DNA of 64,000 nucleotides from Amycolatopsis vastitatis. GTDB taxonomy: Bacteria; Actinomycetota; Actinomycetes; Mycobacteriales; Pseudonocardiaceae. Position numbers and translations under genes: made by a program. The DNA is taken from NCBI RefSeq assembly GCF_002234595.1, contig NZ_NMUL01000002.1, positions 176,585 to 240,584 of the forward strand, in the 5' to 3' direction. Positions 45,715 through 54,529 of this stretch are shown piece after piece (the first letter of the stretch is position 1; the number at the start of each line of letters is the position of its first letter). The notes under the pieces were generated by a model. It was not told the origin of the DNA. It saw only the letters and a program-made list of their open reading frames with translations, and did no database searches.

Positions 45715-45792
45715 CCGCTTCAGCAAAACGCTACCTGAGCTGGGGATTCAGCGTCATTACGAACGCGGCCGCCGGTTCGTAGTTTCGGAGCC

Positions 45793-46506
45793 ATGCCACT
45801 CATCGAAGTCACCGACCTCCGCAAGCGCTACGGCACCCGGGTCGCCGTCGACGGCGTTTCGTTCACCGTCGAGCGCGGCGAAATCTTCGGCATCCTCGGC
45901 ACGAACGGCGCCGGGAAGACCACCACCGTCGAATGCCTCCAAGGACTCCGCCAGGCCGACGGCGGCACGATCTCCGTGCTCGGCCTGAACCCGGAAACCG
46001 ACCGCGCGGCGCTGACCCGCCGCGTCGGCGTCCAGCTGCAGGAAAGCCGGCTGCCCGCGAAGCTGCGGGTGCGCGAGGCGCTGGAACTGTTCGCCTCCTT
46101 CTACCCGGAGCCCGCCGACATCGACGTCCTGCTCGACCAGCTGGACCTGCGCGAGCACGCCCGGAGCGCGTTCGGGAAGCTGTCCGGCGGCCAGAAGCAG
46201 CGCGTGTCGATCGCGCTGGCCCTGGTGGGCCGGCCCGAACTGGCGATCCTCGACGAGCTGACGACCGGGCTCGACCCGCACGCCCGCCGGGAAACGTGGC
46301 GGCTCGTCGAAGGCGTGCGTGCCACCGGCGTCACCGTCCTGCTCGTCACCCACTTCATGGACGAGGCCGAGCGGCTCTGCGACCGCGTCGCGATCTTCGA
46401 CGCCGGGCGCGTGGTCGCCACCGGCACCCCGGCCGAGCTCCGCGCCGCGGCCGGAGAATCCACTTTGGACGACGCGTTCGTCTCGCTCACGAGGAGTGCC
46501 CGATGA
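45793..46506 (+). CDS. ABC exporter ATP-binding protein
   Basis: 237 residues. Walker A GTNGAGKTTTVECLQGL, signature KLSGGQKQRVSIALALVG, Walker B LAILDELTTGLD (Glu-Leu in place of Glu-Pro), H-loop LVTHFMDEAERL. DrrA/CcmA-type exporter ATPase. It overlaps the permease gene by ATGA and is divergent from the two-component system, which likely regulates it. Confidence 0.92.
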   Translation: MPLIEVTDLRKRYGTRVAVDGVSFTVERGEIFGILGTNGAGKTTTVECLQGLRQADGGTISVLGLNPETDRAALTRRVGVQLQESRLPAKLRVREALELFASFYPEPADIDVLLDQLDLREHARSAFGKLSGGQKQRVSIALALVGRPELAILDELTTGLDPHARRETWRLVEGVRATGVTVLLVTHFMDEAERLCDRVAIFDAGRVVATGTPAELRAAAGESTLDDAFVSLTRSAR

Positions 46507-47237
46507 CCACCTTCGCCAAGATCACCGCCACCGAAACCAAACTCGTCCTCCGCTCGCCGTCCATGGCGATCGCGGGCATCCTGCTGCCGTCCGTCCTCCT
46601 GCTCGTCATCGGCGCCATCCCGGGCATGGCCGAGCCCAGCGAGGCGGCGGGCGGGTACCGGTTCATCGACGCGTGGGTGCCGTCGCTGATCGTCATGAGC
46701 CTCGCGATGCTCGCGCTGCAGTCGATCCCGGCCGCCGTCGCCACCTACCGCGAGCAGGGCGTGCTGCGCCGGCTGGCCACGACACCCGTGCACCCGGCGA
46801 ACCTGCTGGGCGCGCAGCTGCTCATCCACGTCGTGATCGCGCTGGCGGGCATCGCGCTCGTGCTGGGGCTGGGCAACGCCGTCTACGACGTCCCGCTGCC
46901 GAAGCACCCGGTGGCGTTCCTGCTGACGCTGCTGCTCGGCGTGGTCTCGATGTTCGCGCTCGGCCTGATCGCGGCCGCGGTCGCCCGGACGTCGAAGGCC
47001 GCGTCCGGGGTCGCGATGATCGCGTTCCTGCCCGCCATGTTCTTCGGCGGCGTGTACCTGCCGCGACCGCTCCTGCCGGAGGTCCTCCGCCGGATCGGCG
47101 ACTACGTGCCGCCGGGATCGCAGCCACTGCAGGACGCCTGGGTCGGCGTCGGCGTGCAGCCGCTGCAGCTGGTCGTGCTCGCCGCGTTCGCGGTGCTCGG
47201 AACGGCGCTGGCGGCGAAGCTCTTCCGGTGGGAGTGA
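46503..47237 (+). CDS. ABC-2 type exporter permease
   Basis: 244 residues with six hydrophobic segments; YREQGVLRRLATTPVHPANLLGAQ is the conserved cytoplasmic loop of ABC-2 permeases, and FFGGVYLPRPLLPEVLRRIGDYVPPG matches the last external helix region. Works with the ATPase upstream to expel a drug, lipid or peptide. Confidence 0.9.
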   Translation: MTTFAKITATETKLVLRSPSMAIAGILLPSVLLLVIGAIPGMAEPSEAAGGYRFIDAWVPSLIVMSLAMLALQSIPAAVATYREQGVLRRLATTPVHPANLLGAQLLIHVVIALAGIALVLGLGNAVYDVPLPKHPVAFLLTLLLGVVSMFALGLIAAAVARTSKAASGVAMIAFLPAMFFGGVYLPRPLLPEVLRRIGDYVPPGSQPLQDAWVGVGVQPLQLVVLAAFAVLGTALAAKLFRWE

Positions 47238-47337
47238 CCGGGCCTTCCGCCAAAGTGGTGATGATCATCGTTTTCTCTTGTGGCCGGGCCACCCGGACGG
47301 TAGCCAGGGAGGTGGCCCTGCTCAAACTGGAGGTTCG

Positions 47338-47730
47338 ATGTCCCTGGACGTGTCACCCGCGTTGCTGGAGAAGGCCGAGCGCGGGGAGGTCACCGACGCC
47401 GAGTTCGTCACCTGCGTCAAGGAATCCCTGCCCTACGCCTGGGAGGTGATCACCGGCGTCATCGCCGACGCCGAGGGCGCGGCGGACGGTTTCGCCGACA
47501 ACGAGACACCGCCCCCGAGCGAGGCCGCCCGCGGCCAGCTGCTGCGGGCGCTGGCATCCGACGCGATCCGCGGTGGTCTCGAGCGGCACTTCGGCGTCAA
47601 GCTCGCCTTCCAGAACTGCCACCGCGTCGCCGTGTTCAAGAAGTCCGATGTGAACGGTGACCGCTACCGTGCGTTCGTCTCGCCGCGCGGCCAGCTGCTC
47701 AACCAGAGCCCGGAGCTGCGGGACTGCTAG
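47338..47730 (+). CDS. SCO5389-family protein
   Basis: 130 residues from ATG 47338, GGAGG upstream. MSLDVSPALLEKAERGEVTDAEFV, CVKESLPYAWEVI and QNCHRVAVFKKSD fit the actinobacterial SCO5389 family as I remember it; function unknown. No membrane part. The leader holds GGGCCACC (47286-47293) and its mirror GGTGGCCC (47311-47318). The last 4 bp overlap the convergent phosphatase gene. Confidence 0.7.
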   Translation: MSLDVSPALLEKAERGEVTDAEFVTCVKESLPYAWEVITGVIADAEGAADGFADNETPPPSEAARGQLLRALASDAIRGGLERHFGVKLAFQNCHRVAVFKKSDVNGDRYRAFVSPRGQLLNQSPELRDC

Positions 47731-48236
47731 CCCGCAGCGCCCAGCCCGGTCAGCAGGCGGGCCGTCGGCAGACCGCTTTCGAGGTACTGCACGAACAGCT
47801 GGTTGTGCAACGCCCACGGGGAGCGCCGTTGCCGGACCAGGGTGATCGCCTCCGGCACGCTCGACCCGAGATCGACGAGTGCCTGGGCGACGACCAGGCC
47901 GGACCGGTTGTGCCCCGCGTGGCAGCGCACGAGCGTCCGGCGGCCCGCGCGCACCGCCTCGGCGGCGAGCACGGCGAACCGCTCGACCTGCTCGATCTGC
48001 GCCTCGCTCAGCGGCCCGTCCGGCATCTCGGCGAAGTGGTGCTCGATGTCGGGCGGCGGGCCGTGACCGGACCGCTGGTACAGGCTGAGCACGAGGTCGA
48101 ACTCGCGCCGGACGACCACCGGCTCCTCGCCCGTGACACCGGCCCGGACGTGCCCGCCCATCCACAGGCCCGGCCGGATCTCGTTCCACGGCGCTTCCGG
48201 CAGCGGGTTGTCACGGTCCTTCTGACGTGTCTTCAC
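47727..48236 (-). CDS. Dual-specificity/protein tyrosine phosphatase-like protein
   Basis: 169 residues from GTG 48236. The CX5R active site is VRCHAGHNRSG (Cys-HAGHN-Arg-Ser), with the general-acid region in EHHFAEMPDG. It should dephosphorylate a protein or small molecule. No signal peptide. A protein-tyrosine target is only inferred from the family. Confidence 0.85.
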   Translation of the reverse strand: MKTRQKDRDNPLPEAPWNEIRPGLWMGGHVRAGVTGEEPVVVRREFDLVLSLYQRSGHGPPPDIEHHFAEMPDGPLSEAQIEQVERFAVLAAEAVRAGRRTLVRCHAGHNRSGLVVAQALVDLGSSVPEAITLVRQRRSPWALHNQLFVQYLESGLPTARLLTGLGAAG

Positions 48237-48291
48237 TCGCGGCCCCCTCTCCCGAGAGGAGCAACGGATCACCCGCCCGGTGGGTTCCGGC

Positions 48292-48447
48292 TCAGTTGAC
48301 GGCGACCTCGTTGAACCACAGGCGCGGCTCCAGCCACGGGAACACGACGAACATCAGCAACGCGACGACGCCGAGCACCAGCACGACCGCGACGGTCAGC
48401 TTCGCCGCGAACGGACCGGGCAGCTTCCGCCAGATCCAGGCGTACAT
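48292..48447 (-). CDS. 51-residue single-pass membrane protein
   Basis: MYAWIWRKLPGPFAAKLTVA begins a small protein with one membrane helix (about 15-40) and a short outer tail (WLEPRLWFNEVAVN). GGAGG precedes ATG 48447. It shares one base with the sortase stop, so it is co-translated. Proteins of this size and pattern follow class E sortase genes in many actinobacteria; role unknown. Confidence 0.75.
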   Translation of the reverse strand: MYAWIWRKLPGPFAAKLTVAVVLVLGVVALLMFVVFPWLEPRLWFNEVAVN

Positions 48448-49526
48448 CAGGCCTCCCCGATCTTCGAAAGCAGGTCGCCGTAGTTCTTGACCTGGTTCTT
48501 CGGCACCTGCTGGGTCAGCACCGAGGTGATGATGAGCCGCTCCCGCGCGGAGAACTGCGGGTGGCAGGTGGTGAGCGTGAGCAACGCGGCCTGCTGGGCC
48601 TTCGGCAGCACGTCGGCGCCCTTGTACGGGACCGGGTTCACCGCGGCGCCGTTGCTGGGCAGCACGACCTTCCGGCCGAACGTCTCGCTGTACGCGCCGC
48701 CGTCCTCGGCGTTCGGGTCGCGCAGGGTCGAGACGCCCTTGCACTTCGGGTCGGCGCCCTTGCCGCCGGCCCAGTCCTTCACCTCGTCGTCGTACGGCAG
48801 GACCTTGTAGATGTAGAAGTCGGTGGAGGTTTCGATCACGATCTGGTCACAAGATGAGAGGTTGTCCAGGTCGTTGAACGGGGCGCCCTTGCCGACGCGG
48901 TGGCCGGCGACGGCGAAGTTGCCCGGCTCGCCGGGCAGCGACGTGCCCTTGTAGTGGCCGGGGCCGACTTCGAGGGCGGCGTCGTCGGTGCCCTCCTGGA
49001 TCGTGAAGTTGTAGTCGACGCCGAAGGTGGGGATGTGGATGCGGGCGAACGCCTTGCCGTCGATCAGCTCGGGGTGCAGCGTGCGGTCGTGCGCCCACTC
49101 GCCGTCGAGCTGGTCGCTCGCCTCGGACTGCTTGCCCGCCGAGAACAGGTCGGTCACGTAGAGCTCGTAGACCATGAACAGCAGCACGACCAGGCCGAGC
49201 GTGATGAGGATTTCACCGGCGGTCCGGATCGCGACGCCGCCCTTGCCGAGCGGCGGCGGGGCGGTCTTCTCCTTGGTCGCGGTGCCGCCCGGCCTGACGG
49301 GGGCGAAGACGACGGTCTCTTCGTTGGCGCCGGGTACCGGAGGCGGGCCGGCGTAACGACGGGGCGGCGGCCCCTGCGGACGACGGGGCGGCTGCCCTTG
49401 GGGGCCCCGTTGGGGCTGGCCAGGCGGCATTTGGCCGCGCGGCGGCGTCGCGGGACGGCGCTGGGGCATCGGCCGCTGTCCGGGGTGTCCGCGCCGGTCG
49501 TCATCCGGTCCTTCGCGCATCGTCAC
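48447..49526 (-). CDS. Class E sortase
   Basis: 359 residues; GTG 49526 sits 5 bases after AGGAG, ATG 49520 is the alternative. An N-terminal Pro/Arg/Gln-rich cytoplasmic region (about 1-95), a membrane helix (GEILITLGLVVLLFMVYELY), and the sortase barrel with His in FAVAGHRVGKG, Cys in TLTTCHPQFSARERL (Arg in RER). It attaches exported proteins with LAXTG-like signals to the wall. Confidence 0.9.
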   Translation of the reverse strand: MTMREGPDDDRRGHPGQRPMPQRRPATPPRGQMPPGQPQRGPQGQPPRRPQGPPPRRYAGPPPVPGANEETVVFAPVRPGGTATKEKTAPPPLGKGGVAIRTAGEILITLGLVVLLFMVYELYVTDLFSAGKQSEASDQLDGEWAHDRTLHPELIDGKAFARIHIPTFGVDYNFTIQEGTDDAALEVGPGHYKGTSLPGEPGNFAVAGHRVGKGAPFNDLDNLSSCDQIVIETSTDFYIYKVLPYDDEVKDWAGGKGADPKCKGVSTLRDPNAEDGGAYSETFGRKVVLPSNGAAVNPVPYKGADVLPKAQQAALLTLTTCHPQFSARERLIITSVLTQQVPKNQVKNYGDLLSKIGEA

Positions 49527-49712
49527 GCAAGCTCCTCTCAAGCCGCGTCGAACCCTGGGTGACGCCGATGTCACGGTGCGGGAAAATCCGACCACTCCGG
49601 CCGCTGCTTTCCTGCGGTCGTTTACGTTAACGTGTGCACGTGGCGCTGGTTGCGCACCCTCAGCGGGACATCGCCACCAGACGAGCCCGAAGAGCACCGC
49701 GAGGAACACACG

Positions 49713-49979
49713 ATGCCCAAGTCCAAGGTCCGCAAGAAGACCGCTTACACCCCGCCTGCCGACCGGCGCACGCCGGTGAAGGTGCGGGCCGCCGGCCCGA
49801 CCGGCCTCGCCTGGAAGATCCCGATGTTCGGGTTCATGGTCCTGGGCCTGGTATGGCTGCTGGTCAACTACATCGCCGGGGACAAGATCTCCTGGATGGC
49901 CGACCTGGGCAACTGGAACTTCGCCGGCGGGTTCGCGCTGATGATCGCGGGTCTGCTCATGACTATGCGCTGGCGTTGA
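49713..49979 (+). CDS. crgA: Cell division protein CrgA
   Basis: 88 residues: basic N-terminus (MPKSKVRKKTAYTPPADRR) and two membrane helices (PMFGFMVLGLVWLLVNYIAG and FAGGFALMIAGLLMTMRWR). CrgA helps build the divisome and pairs with FtsZ/FtsI and CwsA. Its position between trpG and the cyclophilin gene is the canonical one. Confidence 0.95.
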   Translation: MPKSKVRKKTAYTPPADRRTPVKVRAAGPTGLAWKIPMFGFMVLGLVWLLVNYIAGDKISWMADLGNWNFAGGFALMIAGLLMTMRWR

Positions 49980-50034
49980 TTATTACTCCGAATGGCGGCT
50001 TGACGCCGAATTACACCGGTGTGACTCATCCCCA

Positions 50035-50463
50035 GTGTGGATAACCCCTGTGGATAACTACCCCACCTCGTGGGCACCGCGTCCGGCCCTTGTGGTATCG
50101 GCCTGGGCGGTCACCGCGCTGCTGCTGGCCGGCGTGGTGACCGACGCGGTGACCGGCGACCGCGGCGGCCTGGTGCTGTTCGCACTGGCGACGCTGGCCG
50201 CCGGGGCCTTCGCCGCCCACTCGACGCTCGTACGGCCCCGGCTGGCGGCCGGCACCGAGGGTCTGGTCGCCCGGACGCTGAGCGGCACGCACCGGCTCCC
50301 GTGGGCCCAGACCCGCACCCGGCTGCGCACGACCCGCCGGATGGGCCGCGACGGCGTCACGCTCGAGGTCGAGCACGACGACCAGCTGTACGTCTTCGGG
50401 TGGCTCGACCTCGGCGAGGACCCCCGCGAGGTCCTGGACGTGCTCAGCACGCTGCGCGGCTAG
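50035..50463 (+). CDS. PH-domain-containing membrane protein
   Basis: 142 residues from GTG 50035, or 137 from GTG 50050; both starts sit within DnaA-box-like sequence and no good ribosome site is visible. Two membrane helices (about 20-60) and a C-terminal bacterial PH-type domain (RPRLAAGTEGLVARTLSGTHRLPW, LYVFGWLDLGEDPREVL). It equals the small membrane gene found next to crgA in mycobacteria (Rv0010c type). Convergent with the rhomboid gene. Confidence 0.75.
   Translation: MWITPVDNYPTSWAPRPALVVSAWAVTALLLAGVVTDAVTGDRGGLVLFALATLAAGAFAAHSTLVRPRLAAGTEGLVARTLSGTHRLPWAQTRTRLRTTRRMGRDGVTLEVEHDDQLYVFGWLDLGEDPREVLDVLSTLRG
50036..50057. promoter_or_regulatory. Two direct DnaA-box-like 9-mers
   Basis: TGTGGATAA occurs at 50036-50044 and 50049-50057 (each the complement of TTATCCACA), 13 bp apart. 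They overlap both possible GTG starts of the PH-domain gene. Confidence 0.5.
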
Positions 50464-51413
50464 CCGCAGCTGTAGAGCTCCTGGCCGCGGTACTGGGCGA
50501 ACTGGCACGTCTGCGCCGCGACCTGGGTGTCCTTGTAGACCAGGAGCCCGATCATCGCGACGACGAGGATGGCGATTCCGGCCGCCTGGTAGGTCGCCTG
50601 CCGGGCCTGCGGGGCGTAGAGCATCGCCACGGTGACCAGCGCACCGGTGACCAGGCCGCCGACGTGGCCGAGGATCGAGATGTTCGCGACGCCGAAGGTG
50701 ATGAACGCGTTCAGCGCGAGCGTGATGATCAGCCCGGTCGGGTTCAGCCGCAGCTTCAGCACGATGACGCCGTAGGCCCCCATCAGGCCGAACAGCGCGC
50801 CGGACGCGCCGGCGGTGCCGCCGTCGAGGCTGTCGAAGAGCAGCACGGCCGTCGACGCGCCGAGCATCGAGACGAAGTAGAGCGTGAGGTACCGGACCTT
50901 GCCGAAGACCGGTTCGAGCGCGCGGCCCATCATCCACAGCGAGAACATGTTGACCGCGATGTGGATGGGTCCGTAGTGCAGGAAGCCCGAGGTGAACAGC
51001 CGCCACCACTCGCCGGCGCCGAGCGTCGCCTGGCCCCAGAGCACGCCGATCTGGAAGACGCCGGAGGTCTGGTTGTCGTTCAGGCTGCGGGCCTGGACCA
51101 CGGTCACGAGGAAGACGAGGACGTTGACCGCCAGGATGACCTGCGTCGCCAGGACGGACGACGACGGCCGGGCTCCGGCGATCGTGCGCACGCCCATGCC
51201 GGCGTCCTGGTAGCCGCGGTGCTGACGGCGCTGCTGCTGGCCGCCGGCGTGGACGCAGTCGGTGCACTGGAACCCGACGGGGGCCTCGCGGAGGCAGTCC
51301 GGGCAGGCCGGACGCCCGCACCGGGAACAGCTCAGCCCGGTCGGGCGGTTCGGGTGCCACCAGCACCCGGGCAGCGCGGCTTGTTCGGCGGCGGGGTTCG
51401 GCGGTTGGTTCAC
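50460..51413 (-). CDS. Rhomboid-family intramembrane serine protease with zinc-ribbon N-terminus
   Basis: 317 residues. Cys pairs in the first 60 residues (CWWHPNRPTGLSCSRCG, CPDCLREAPVGFQCTDC) form a B-box/zinc-ribbon. Six membrane helices follow, with catalytic Ser in GASGALFG and His in ILGHVGG. It cleaves substrates in the membrane. HYGPIHIAVNMFSLWMMG is the conserved HxxxN motif. Confidence 0.92.
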   Translation of the reverse strand: MNQPPNPAAEQAALPGCWWHPNRPTGLSCSRCGRPACPDCLREAPVGFQCTDCVHAGGQQQRRQHRGYQDAGMGVRTIAGARPSSSVLATQVILAVNVLVFLVTVVQARSLNDNQTSGVFQIGVLWGQATLGAGEWWRLFTSGFLHYGPIHIAVNMFSLWMMGRALEPVFGKVRYLTLYFVSMLGASTAVLLFDSLDGGTAGASGALFGLMGAYGVIVLKLRLNPTGLIITLALNAFITFGVANISILGHVGGLVTGALVTVAMLYAPQARQATYQAAGIAILVVAMIGLLVYKDTQVAAQTCQFAQYRGQELYSCG

Positions 51414-51451
51414 GATGTCACCAACCTACCGAAACCCACGCGGGAAAGCCG

Positions 51452-51970
51452 TCAGTGCTCGATGCTGACCTTCTCGATGACGACGTCGGTCAGCGGGCGG
51501 TCCGCCGGTCCGGTCGACGTGCGCGCGATCGTGTCGACGACGGTGCGCGACTCCTGGTCGGCCACCTCGCCGAAGATCGTGTGCCGGAAGTTCAGGTGGG
51601 TGGTCGGCGCCACGGTGATGAAGAACTGCGAGCCGTTGGTGCCGGGCCCGGCGTTGGCCATGGCCAGCAGGTACGGCTTGCTGAACTGCAGTTCCGGGTG
51701 GAACTCGTCGCCGAACTTGTAGCCGGGGCCGCCGCGGCCGGTGCCGGTCGGGTCGCCGCCCTGCAGCATGAAGCCGTCGATGACCCGGTGGAAGATCGAA
51801 CCGTCGTAGAAGGGGCCGGAGTTCGTGCCCGCCGCGTTCGGCTGGGTGTACTCCTTGGTGCCTTCCGCGAGCCCGACGAAGTTCGCCACCGTCTTCGGCG
51901 CGTGGTCGGGGAACAGGTTCAGGTGGATGTCACCCTGGTTGGTGTGCAGCGTAGCTTTCACAGACCTCAT
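51452..51970 (-). CDS. ppiA: Cyclophilin-type peptidyl-prolyl isomerase PpiA
   Basis: 172 residues. Single cyclophilin domain: FHRVIDGFMLQGGDPTGTG, LAMANAGPGTNGSQFFIT and HTIFGEVAD. Cytoplasmic, folding of prolyl bonds. Its place next to crgA and cwsA is ancestral. The start is ATG 51970 or GTG 51961. Confidence 0.94.
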   Translation of the reverse strand: MRSVKATLHTNQGDIHLNLFPDHAPKTVANFVGLAEGTKEYTQPNAAGTNSGPFYDGSIFHRVIDGFMLQGGDPTGTGRGGPGYKFGDEFHPELQFSKPYLLAMANAGPGTNGSQFFITVAPTTHLNFRHTIFGEVADQESRTVVDTIARTSTGPADRPLTDVVIEKVSIEH

Positions 51971-52059
51971 CGTGCCATCTGCGGCGCAGCTCCGGAAAAA
52001 GGGGCACGATAGGTTACGGGTAACAGAGCAGCGTCAAAACGAATGATGAGGTGAAGCCC

Positions 52060-52605
52060 ATGTCCCGGGCGACAGCCCAGGCCGTCGAGACCGCCGACAA
52101 ACTCGTCACCGAGGGTGTCAAGCAGGGGCGGCGCGCGCAGAAGAAGCTCGCGAAGAAGACGGAACTGACCCGCAAGGAGCTCAAGAAGAGCTCGAAGGCC
52201 GCTCGCCAGGAGGCGCTCGCGCGCCTCTCCGAGCTGCGCAAGCCGGGTCGCAAGGCGAAGAAGGCCGCCATCAAGGCCGCGAAGGCGGCCGGCGAGTCGA
52301 AGCGCCGCGGCAAGAAGGACTTCAAGGCGGCGAAGAAGGACTTCTACGCCGCACTGTCCGAGGCCAAGTCGGCCGCCAAGGGCACCCGCAGCCGTCGCAA
52401 GTGGCCGTGGCTGCTCGGCCTGGTCGTGGTCGGTGCGGGGGCCGCCTACGCCCTCCGCTCGAAGCAGGAGCCGCCGGTCGCGCCCGCGCCGCCGAAGGCC
52501 ACCCCGCCGGCCCCGCCGGCCACGCCGAAGCCGGAAGCCGCGAAGCCGGGCTCCTCGGCCAACGGCAAGGCTCCGTCCCCGGCACCGGCCGAAAAGAAGA
52601 ACTGA
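52060..52605 (+). CDS. cwsA: CwsA-like Lys/Ala-rich single-pass membrane protein
   Basis: 181 residues from ATG 52060 (GAGG 9 bases upstream). The first 115 residues are Lys/Ala-rich and helical (coiled-coil-like), then a membrane helix (KWPWLLGLVVVGAGAAYAL) and a Pro/Ala-rich tail. By position, next to ppiA and crgA, and by layout it resembles CwsA, which acts with CrgA in division and wall synthesis; sequence support is weak. Confidence 0.6.
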   Translation: MSRATAQAVETADKLVTEGVKQGRRAQKKLAKKTELTRKELKKSSKAARQEALARLSELRKPGRKAKKAAIKAAKAAGESKRRGKKDFKAAKKDFYAALSEAKSAAKGTRSRRKWPWLLGLVVVGAGAAYALRSKQEPPVAPAPPKATPPAPPATPKPEAAKPGSSANGKAPSPAPAEKKN

Positions 52606-52614
52606 AAGCGACGC

Positions 52615-52649
52615 GAAGAGGCCCCCGGGGGTGCACCGGGGGCCTCTTC
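52615..52649. terminator. Bidirectional terminator
   Basis: A perfect 14-bp stem (52615-52628 with 52636-52649) and a 7-base loop between convergent genes. Confidence 0.8.
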
Positions 52650-52668
52650 AGTCGTGCGTGGGATCCGC

Positions 52669-53121
52669 TCAGACGGCAGCGGCGTGCTTGTCGATCAGCT
52701 GGCCGAGACGCGGCAGCGCCTCCTCGACGTTCTTCTTGCCGTTCGGGCGCAGCTTGCCGTAGACCTTCTTGATGCTGTCACGGCTGCTCTTCTCCGCGCG
52801 CGAGTCGGTGACGCTCAGCAGCGCGTCGGAAGCCTCGTCCGAGCGGCTGGACAGGTAGGCGCCGAAGTCGTTGCCGCCCTTGGCCCGGTAGTCGCCGTAG
52901 AACGGCTCGAGCGCGGAGGCGAAGTCCGGGAGCAGCGTGTCGACGGCCGAGGGGATGATGCCCGGCTTGATCTTCTTGACCGCGGCGAAGCCGGTCTTCA
53001 CCACGGCACCCGAAACGCCGCCCTTGTCCGAGACCTCGGCGTCGACGAGGGTCTCGAAGTCGGACACGACAGCCGGGCGACGGCTGGAGTCGAGCAGGAT
53101 TTCCTTGAGGGTGTCAGCCAC
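52669..53121 (-). CDS. Conserved actinobacterial hypothetical protein
   Basis: 150 residues, all-helical by composition (MADTLKEILLDSSRRPAVVSD, GGVSGAVVKTGFAAVKKIKPG). No signal peptide, membrane segment or catalytic motif. It may be the DUF6918 family, though I am not sure of the number. A strong hairpin ends it. Confidence 0.65.
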   Translation of the reverse strand: MADTLKEILLDSSRRPAVVSDFETLVDAEVSDKGGVSGAVVKTGFAAVKKIKPGIIPSAVDTLLPDFASALEPFYGDYRAKGGNDFGAYLSSRSDEASDALLSVTDSRAEKSSRDSIKKVYGKLRPNGKKNVEEALPRLGQLIDKHAAAV

Positions 53122-53267
53122 GAATCTTGTCCTTTGTCCTTGCAGAGTTGGTGCCCCGCCCCGGGGTGGGGGTCCCCGGTGGCTGCGGTGCGCGAGTCCA
53201 CGAAGCCTGCGCGTGACGCACAGCGTAATACAAGATCAACATCACTCACCCGTGTGGAGCCCGCTAC

Positions 53268-53795
53268 CTAGAGCTTCAGGGCAGCGATAGCCTTCTTCGC
53301 CACTGTGCGCGCTTTGACGCTTTGCTTCTGGTTGGTCGTCACCACCACGGCTGATGCCCCCTTGGCGACCGCGTAAACGGCGCCGTCGTCGGAGGACAGG
53401 TAGCCGCCCTTCCAGCCGGACGGGTCGGACGCCGGGTTGGACGAGTCGATCGGCGCCACCTTGTTGACCAGCGCCGTCGCCGTTTTCGCGTCCCCGACGT
53501 ACACCCGCACGGTGAGCTGGATCTTCCCGTCCGGGCGGTAGAAGAAGCACGCCGGGTGCGGCTGGTCGGCGGACACGCGCACCTTCGACACGTGCTGGCC
53601 GTTCGCCTCGGCCACGACCTCGCTGCCGAGGTACGGGCAGTCCTCGGTCGCTCCCGGCTGGGGGTCCGGGGGCAGCTCGGCGCCCGCGGCGGAGGACGCG
53701 GACGGCGGGCTGGGAGCCGCGGTGCCGGACACGATGGTGGCGCTGCAGCCGGCCAGCAGGGCCACGGCGGGCGCGAGAAGTACGAGTCGTCGCAT
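53268..53795 (-). CDS. Secreted lipoprotein (DUF2020-like)
   Basis: 175 residues from ATG 53795. Lipobox VALLAGC places acyl-Cys at residue 17. The mature part starts with a Pro/Ser linker, then a compact domain with CPYLGSEVVAE and ACFFYRPDGKIQLTVRVYVGD, resembling actinobacterial DUF2020. Two Cys may pair. Function unknown. Divergent from 53878. Confidence 0.65.
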   Translation of the reverse strand: MRRLVLLAPAVALLAGCSATIVSGTAAPSPPSASSAAGAELPPDPQPGATEDCPYLGSEVVAEANGQHVSKVRVSADQPHPACFFYRPDGKIQLTVRVYVGDAKTATALVNKVAPIDSSNPASDPSGWKGGYLSSDDGAVYAVAKGASAVVVTTNQKQSVKARTVAKKAIAALKL

Positions 53796-53877
53796 AGCGC
53801 GCACAGTCAACCATGAAGCGTGTGTGAAAACTGCTGGCTGACGTCGCCGTGGCCGGGGGACGTGCGACGATGGCCGC

Positions 53878-54528
53878 GTGCTCACCCCGGAGCAGTACCT
53901 CGGCGCGATGGCCGAGCGCATCCAGCGGGCCGGCGGTCGGCTGAACACCGTGCAGATCGGGCCCGCGACGGCCGTCGTCGGCCTGTTCACCGAGTCGGTG
54001 CTGCTCTCGACGATGAACTACTGCGTCGTCGCGGCCGCTGTTCCCGAGGTCAGCGCGGCCGCGTTGTACGACTTCACCGGCCGCGCGACGCAGCACGCCC
54101 GCGCGAACCTGATCGGCACGATGGGCTGGACCGCGGCCTCCGTCGTCATCGCCGGGCTCGTCGGCGGTCGCGTGTACCCGGACGCCGCGCAGGCCGCGTC
54201 GGCGAAGTCGGGCAACCAGTTCGGCGGCGAGACGCGGATGGTCGCGGTCGACCTCTCGGCCGGGCAGCTGTACGCCTTCGTCGGCGGGAAGTTCTGGGGC
54301 GCCGCGGTCCAGGGTTCGGTCAACGCCAAGCTGACGTACTGCTTCCCGCAGCCCGCCGAGGTGTACCAGCAGGTGCAGTGGCAGCAGGCGCAGCAGCAGG
54401 GTCAGCACCCGATGCCGCCGCCCGCGCCGCAGGTGCCGCCGCCGCCGTACGTCGGCCCGGTCGGCCCGCAGCCGCCGGTCTACCCACCGCCGGGACATCC
54501 GCCACAGCAGGGCCCGTACGGTTACTGA
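53878..54528 (+). CDS. Hypothetical protein with Gln/Pro-rich tail
   Basis: 216 residues, GTG start. An N-terminal alpha/beta domain (about 1-155: RLNTVQIGPATAVVGLFTE, LYDFTGRATQHARANL) is followed by a Gln/Pro/Gly-rich tail (about 160-216). I do not recognise the domain. It ends 1 bp before pdxH and may be co-transcribed with it. Confidence 0.65.
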   Translation: MLTPEQYLGAMAERIQRAGGRLNTVQIGPATAVVGLFTESVLLSTMNYCVVAAAVPEVSAAALYDFTGRATQHARANLIGTMGWTAASVVIAGLVGGRVYPDAAQAASAKSGNQFGGETRMVAVDLSAGQLYAFVGGKFWGAAVQGSVNAKLTYCFPQPAEVYQQVQWQQAQQQGQHPMPPPAPQVPPPPYVGPVGPQPPVYPPPGHPPQQGPYGY

Positions 54529-54529
54529 C

